Part shown: one piece after another, positions 60,945 to 64,000 of the stretch
Numbering within the stretch: position 1 is the first letter of the stretch
Layout: each line of letters opens with the position of its first letter
Source of the DNA: Coriolopsis trogii
Taxonomy: Eukaryota; Basidiomycota; Agaricomycetes; Polyporales; Polyporaceae
Direction: 5' to 3'
Length of the DNA: 64,000 bases
Assembly (NCBI GenBank): GCA_020543525.1
Contig: JAHYIO010000023.1
Coordinates: forward strand, 434,001 to 498,000
The notes under the pieces: generated by a model
What the model saw: the letters and a program-made list of their open reading frames with translations, nothing else
What the model was told of the DNA's origin: nothing
Database searches by the model: none
Made by a program: the position numbers and the translations under genes

Positions 60945-61606
60945 CTAGTCGGGTAGCGGCGGAAGATCCAGGGCTTGGATGGTTTGCTCCAATAGCACCA
61001 GCTTGTCATGTATCGCACCACGTAACAAGACGATATGCTCGAGGCGATGGTGATGCAAGATAGAATACGCTTCCTGGAGAGTTTGCACCAGCCCTGGGGT
61101 GATGAGAGAAGCTGTGCATTCACATTGCGACAGGCGCAGCAAGGCGGCTAGAAAACATGGGTGATTGGAATCAGGGTCGTCTCCGTTGAGTCCGAGTCCA
61201 CAATCAACTTCACAGAGGCCACGCAATACGAAGCCTGACATTTCTGCATCTTGCCGCCAAGAATGATGATCGAGGTAAGACTTGACAGAGCGCAAAACAG
61301 GTCTCAAGTGATCGCTAACTGCCTTGCCGTTGACGGGCGCATGGTTCCGATATGGGTGCTCGTAGAGGAAGGTGTGAATGACCGAGGCCGCAACTACAAG
61401 AAAGGTCCACCGTTCAGTTGGACCCAGGACTAGTTTGTCCCATTGTTCGACAGAGGAGGGGAGCGCGCTGACCACTGAATGAACAACGTGAAGTTAGTAT
61501 TATATCGGTAATTGGGGTCCATACACTCACCTACACCACTGGGCGAACCGTGATATCTCACAAGTATGTGCAACCGCCTGTAGTGGTCCGACCGATTCAG
61601 TTGCCC
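60945..61606 (-). CDS. unknown protein, partial or decayed 5' end
   Basis: Not recognised. Two exons can be supported: complement(60945..61474) and complement(61531..61606), joined by a typical 56-bp GTGAGT...CAG intron in phase. They read RSDHYRRLHILVRYHGSPSG, VVSALPSSVEQWDKLVLGP, TFLVVAASVIHTFLYEHPYR, HPCFLAALLRLSQCECTASL and end LEQTIQALDLPPLPD. The composition is protein-like and helical. There is no start ATG: upstream in the same frame is a TGA at 61607-61609. Beyond it the frame stays open and protein-like (FGTCERCTEVDVFNNIE). The gene is either a pseudogene with a nonsense change or has an upstream splice I could not resolve. It lies head-to-head with uL22. Confidence 0.4.
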
Positions 61607-61609
61607 TCA

Positions 61610-61980
61610 GGTTTCAATGTTATTGAACACGTCGACTTCCGTACAGCGCTCGCATGTGCCAAACGCTGGCCCGAGTCTTTCGGTACCGCGAGTTCCCCTT
61701 ATCTGACAGCAACGTTCAAGGTTTCGCACGAAACGGAGAAAATGCTTCGAAACCGTGTCGCTGGTCGAACACGCCTGAGGGAGAGAGTGGAAGAGTCGAT
61801 GAGTTCACTCGCATATGGTACTCTGGAGGATTGTAGACGCTCATACGCGTAACGTGACCCACATCGGGGTATGCCGCACAAACTGCACAGTTGTGGCACA
61901 CAGAATTCAGCCACACAACACTACTGACCCGTACTATACTGACAACCGGGGACCGGGTACGACAAACTCAAGACTTCAAG
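61610..61980. other. region between the unknown minus ORF and uL22
   Basis: About 370 bp. It must contain the promoter of the uL22 gene and possibly upstream exons of the unknown minus-strand gene (an ATG giving MSVYNPPEYHMR lies near 61845). No other gene seen. Confidence 0.4.
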
Positions 61981-62886
61981 ATGGGTGCGTAGCGGGAACC
62001 TATGACAGTTTGCGTTACTCTCGATGTGCTAACAACCATCCCCCTTCAATGCAGTTCGCTACGCTGCCGCCGCCCTCGCCACCAACCCCGAGAAAAGTGC
62101 GTTGAAAGACGATAGAGTTGACCTGCGGTACTGGGGAGGGAACTGACGGTGTGCTTCGTGTGTTGCAGCTTCCCGCGCCCGGGGTGAGTACCTCCGGACG
62201 CACTTCAAGAACATGCGCGAGGTTGCGGCTGCCCTGACTGGTCAGTGAAGAGATAGGTGGCGGTACGGGCACGGGAGACTGAAGATGTGGATTTGTGGAT
62301 ATAGGCCTCAAGCTCACGAAGGCGTACTCCTACCTTAGCGATGTCAAGGACCACAAGCAGGTCATCCCATTCCGTCGTTTCTCTGGTGGTGTCGGCCGTG
62401 CCAGCCAGGCCAAGCAATTTAAGGCGACTCAGGGTATGTCATCTGCTCATTTTGCAACACGTTATTATCGGTCTCAAGCGCGGTCGACTCAAAGGTCGCT
62501 GGCCTGAGAAGTCTGTGAAGTTCATCCTCCGTCTCCTCAAGAACGCGGAATCGAACGCGGATGCGAAAAACCTTGAGCTCGAGGACCTCATCATCAAGAA
62601 CATCGTCGTCCAGCAGGCTCCCGTATGTCATGGATCGCATCTCGCTTGATGACTTCTAACAATTCCCCCCTGTCAGAAAACCCGCCGCCGCACATACCGT
62701 GCACACGGTCGTATCAACCCCTACCAGGGTCACCCTTGTCATGTCGAGATCATCCTTTCGGCATCTGATTCCGAGGTTGAGCGGGCGAAGGACAAGGACG
62801 CTGTCGCCACCTCATCGCTCACTGGTCTCAACAGGCGGCAGGTTGCTCGCAGGCGTATTGAGGCTGCGCGTGCACCCACCGCATGA
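61981..62886 (+). CDS. RPL17: 60S ribosomal protein uL22 (L17)
   Basis: Cytosolic large-subunit protein lining the exit tunnel. Model: join(61981..61984,62055..62096,62169..62240,62305..62433,62495..62622,62677..62886), 194 aa, in phase. The first exon carries only ATGG, so the start codon is separated from the body by an intron, a layout common in fungal ribosomal protein genes. Signature blocks: [110 protein letters not shown]. The C-terminal extension ([20 protein letters not shown]) is longer than bacterial L22, as expected. Confidence 0.97.
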
Positions 62887-63169
62887 GGTTCCTCGTCTCT
62901 GGTCGGACGAGTGAGTTGGTGCGGGTCTGTTGGGAGGAGCTATGCCATCTGCTTGCAACGCCAGTCGTGCGTTGTTGTCTTCATATGTATGCGTATGCCA
63001 TGTCGCTAAAACGAGACGAGACCAAGCGGTATTGTACATGGACTATGCATATCCCTTGCGCTCAGACATAACCCAGAGAATAGCAGGTGGTATATGTCAC
63101 GATAATATCGAGTAATGATACAGAGCACAACAACAGGGCAAAGCAAATCCAGAACATTATACGATAGCG

Positions 63170-64000
63170 CTACTTCTTTCTTTTCTTCGTGCCGCGGGAT
63201 CCTGCGGTGGATGCGCCTCTGCCGCGAGCACCTCCCGACCCGCGTCTTCCTCCCTTTCCTCCTTTACGGGGCTGTTTAGCTGCGATCGACGCAGCTGCAT
63301 CAAGATGAGGTGAATGTCAGCGCGAGCACAGTAATAAATACACGTACCTGGCGACTGTCGAGGGTCCTCTTCTTCCTCCGCGTACTCTGTCCCGCCGTCG
63401 GTTCCAGTCGCAACGCTATCTCGTGGTGTCGGCGCGAGGCTCTCATCACCGCTTTCTTGAGTGAGCGCACTGCTGTCGCTATCACCACCGACGAGTCCGG
63501 CGACCTTGAGCCTACCCTTGCCTTTGCGGCCTCCACGCGCCGCCTTGGTCTGCACCACCGGCGGAGGTTCGGGGGAAGCCGAGGGGAGAGACGCGGTGGC
63601 ACGTACGCGCCGTGTCGCGATGAGTGAGTCTATGGCCTCATCTTGCGGAAGCGCATATTCTCCTCGAAAGAAGGGATGTGTGGAGAGGTTCTCGGATGGA
63701 GAGGGGGAGCGGAGAGGCAATGGCGGGGTACTTGCTGGGCTTGATCCTGGGGGTTCATACCCGTCTGCCTCCTACAACGCATGTGTTGAAGAGCGAGCAC
63801 CGAGTGCATATAAAACACGTGGTTTTGGCACGGAGGAAGGTAATGAGGACAACATCGGGAGAGGAACCGTCAATATTCTACGCGTCAGTTTCAACGAAGA
63901 GGAGTGGGGGCGGCTCACTGACAATGCTCTCGAGTATGTCGAGGTCGTAGCACGCGCGTAGCTTGCGCCAGAGGTCGTCGATCTGGACGAGCTGACCCGT
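63170..64000 (-). CDS. EAF7: NuA4 subunit Eaf7/MRGBP-like (5' end off window)
   Basis: Subunit of the NuA4 histone acetyltransferase; Eaf7 forms a small module with Eaf3. Model: complement(join(63170..63294,63348..63771,63923..>64000)), in phase. The visible N-terminal part is the family motif TGQLVQIDDLWRKLRACYDL then DILESI, spliced to EADGYEPPGSSP. Next is THPFFRGEYALPQDEAIDSL, the second conserved block. The rest is disordered: Ser/Ala/Pro-rich, acidic (EYAEEEEDPRQSP), and finally a basic Gly/Arg tail ending GTKKRKK. Codons before TGQL lie beyond the window end. The family call rests on two short motifs plus architecture, so it is good but not certain. Confidence 0.78.

Overview
The window reads as nuclear DNA of a basidiomycete fungus, most likely an Agaricomycete. 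Coding regions are broken by many short introns, mostly about 46-75 bp with GTRNGT donors. The DNA is GC-rich, and several genes belong to families I know mainly from mushroom-forming fungi: an F-box/LRR-type protein, a Ser/Thr-rich single-pass membrane protein, a DUF6534-type seven-helix protein and a large F-box-like protein. There are no operons. I worked out exon structures by hand and checked frame at nearly every junction. Exon lists given as join() are therefore inferred models, not transcript-supported.

Layout: 1-1952 (-) BUD22, 3' end cut by the window edge; 2831-5984 (-) RGS-domain membrane protein; 7023-8939 (+) F-box protein; 9215-9660 perfect 223-bp tandem duplication; 9645-11039 (-) orphan membrane protein; 12826-15779 (-) Sok1/Tcp11 protein; 15780-22337 a 6.5-kb stretch with no gene I can support; 22338-24633 (-) V-ATPase subunit B; 24903-29436 (-) tubulin cofactor D; 29779-33193 (+) Spo71-like PH protein; 33470-34105 (-) mitochondrial uS12; 34319-35667 (+) Nse2/Mms21 SUMO ligase; 35954-36849 (+) mitochondrial uL29; 37857-39471 (+) NDUFAF6-like factor; 40000-44280 (+) large conserved F-box-like protein; 44747-46596 (+) cytosine-deaminase-like amidohydrolase; 47547-49122 (-) 2OG-Fe(II) oxygenase; 49792-51606 (-) DUF6534-like membrane protein; 52964-54158 (-) AN1 zinc-finger protein with a CaaX end; 54484-55746 (+) histidine phosphatase; 55874-56204 (-) mitochondrial bL35; 56385-60718 (+) UFD2 E4 ligase; 60945-61606 (-) unknown ORF; 61981-62886 (+) ribosomal protein uL22; 63170-64000 (-) EAF7, 5' end cut by the window edge.

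Most content is housekeeping. Themes are ribosome supply (BUD22, uL22), mitochondrial translation and complex I (uS12m, uL29m, bL35m, NDUFAF6) and protein quality control by ubiquitin/SUMO (NSE2, UFD2, AN1 protein, F-box proteins). uS12m and bL35m each share a short divergent promoter with a SUMO or ubiquitin ligase.

The oddities worth following are the perfect tandem duplication at a gene end, two GC-AG introns, 8- and 12-nt micro-exons, three unusually long introns in 38-44 kb (one carrying protein-like frames, one carrying a cluster of GGATATCC palindromes), and a micro-exon-rich membrane protein gene whose last exon does not join in frame. I found no mobile element with coding capacity, CRISPR array, tRNA or rRNA.
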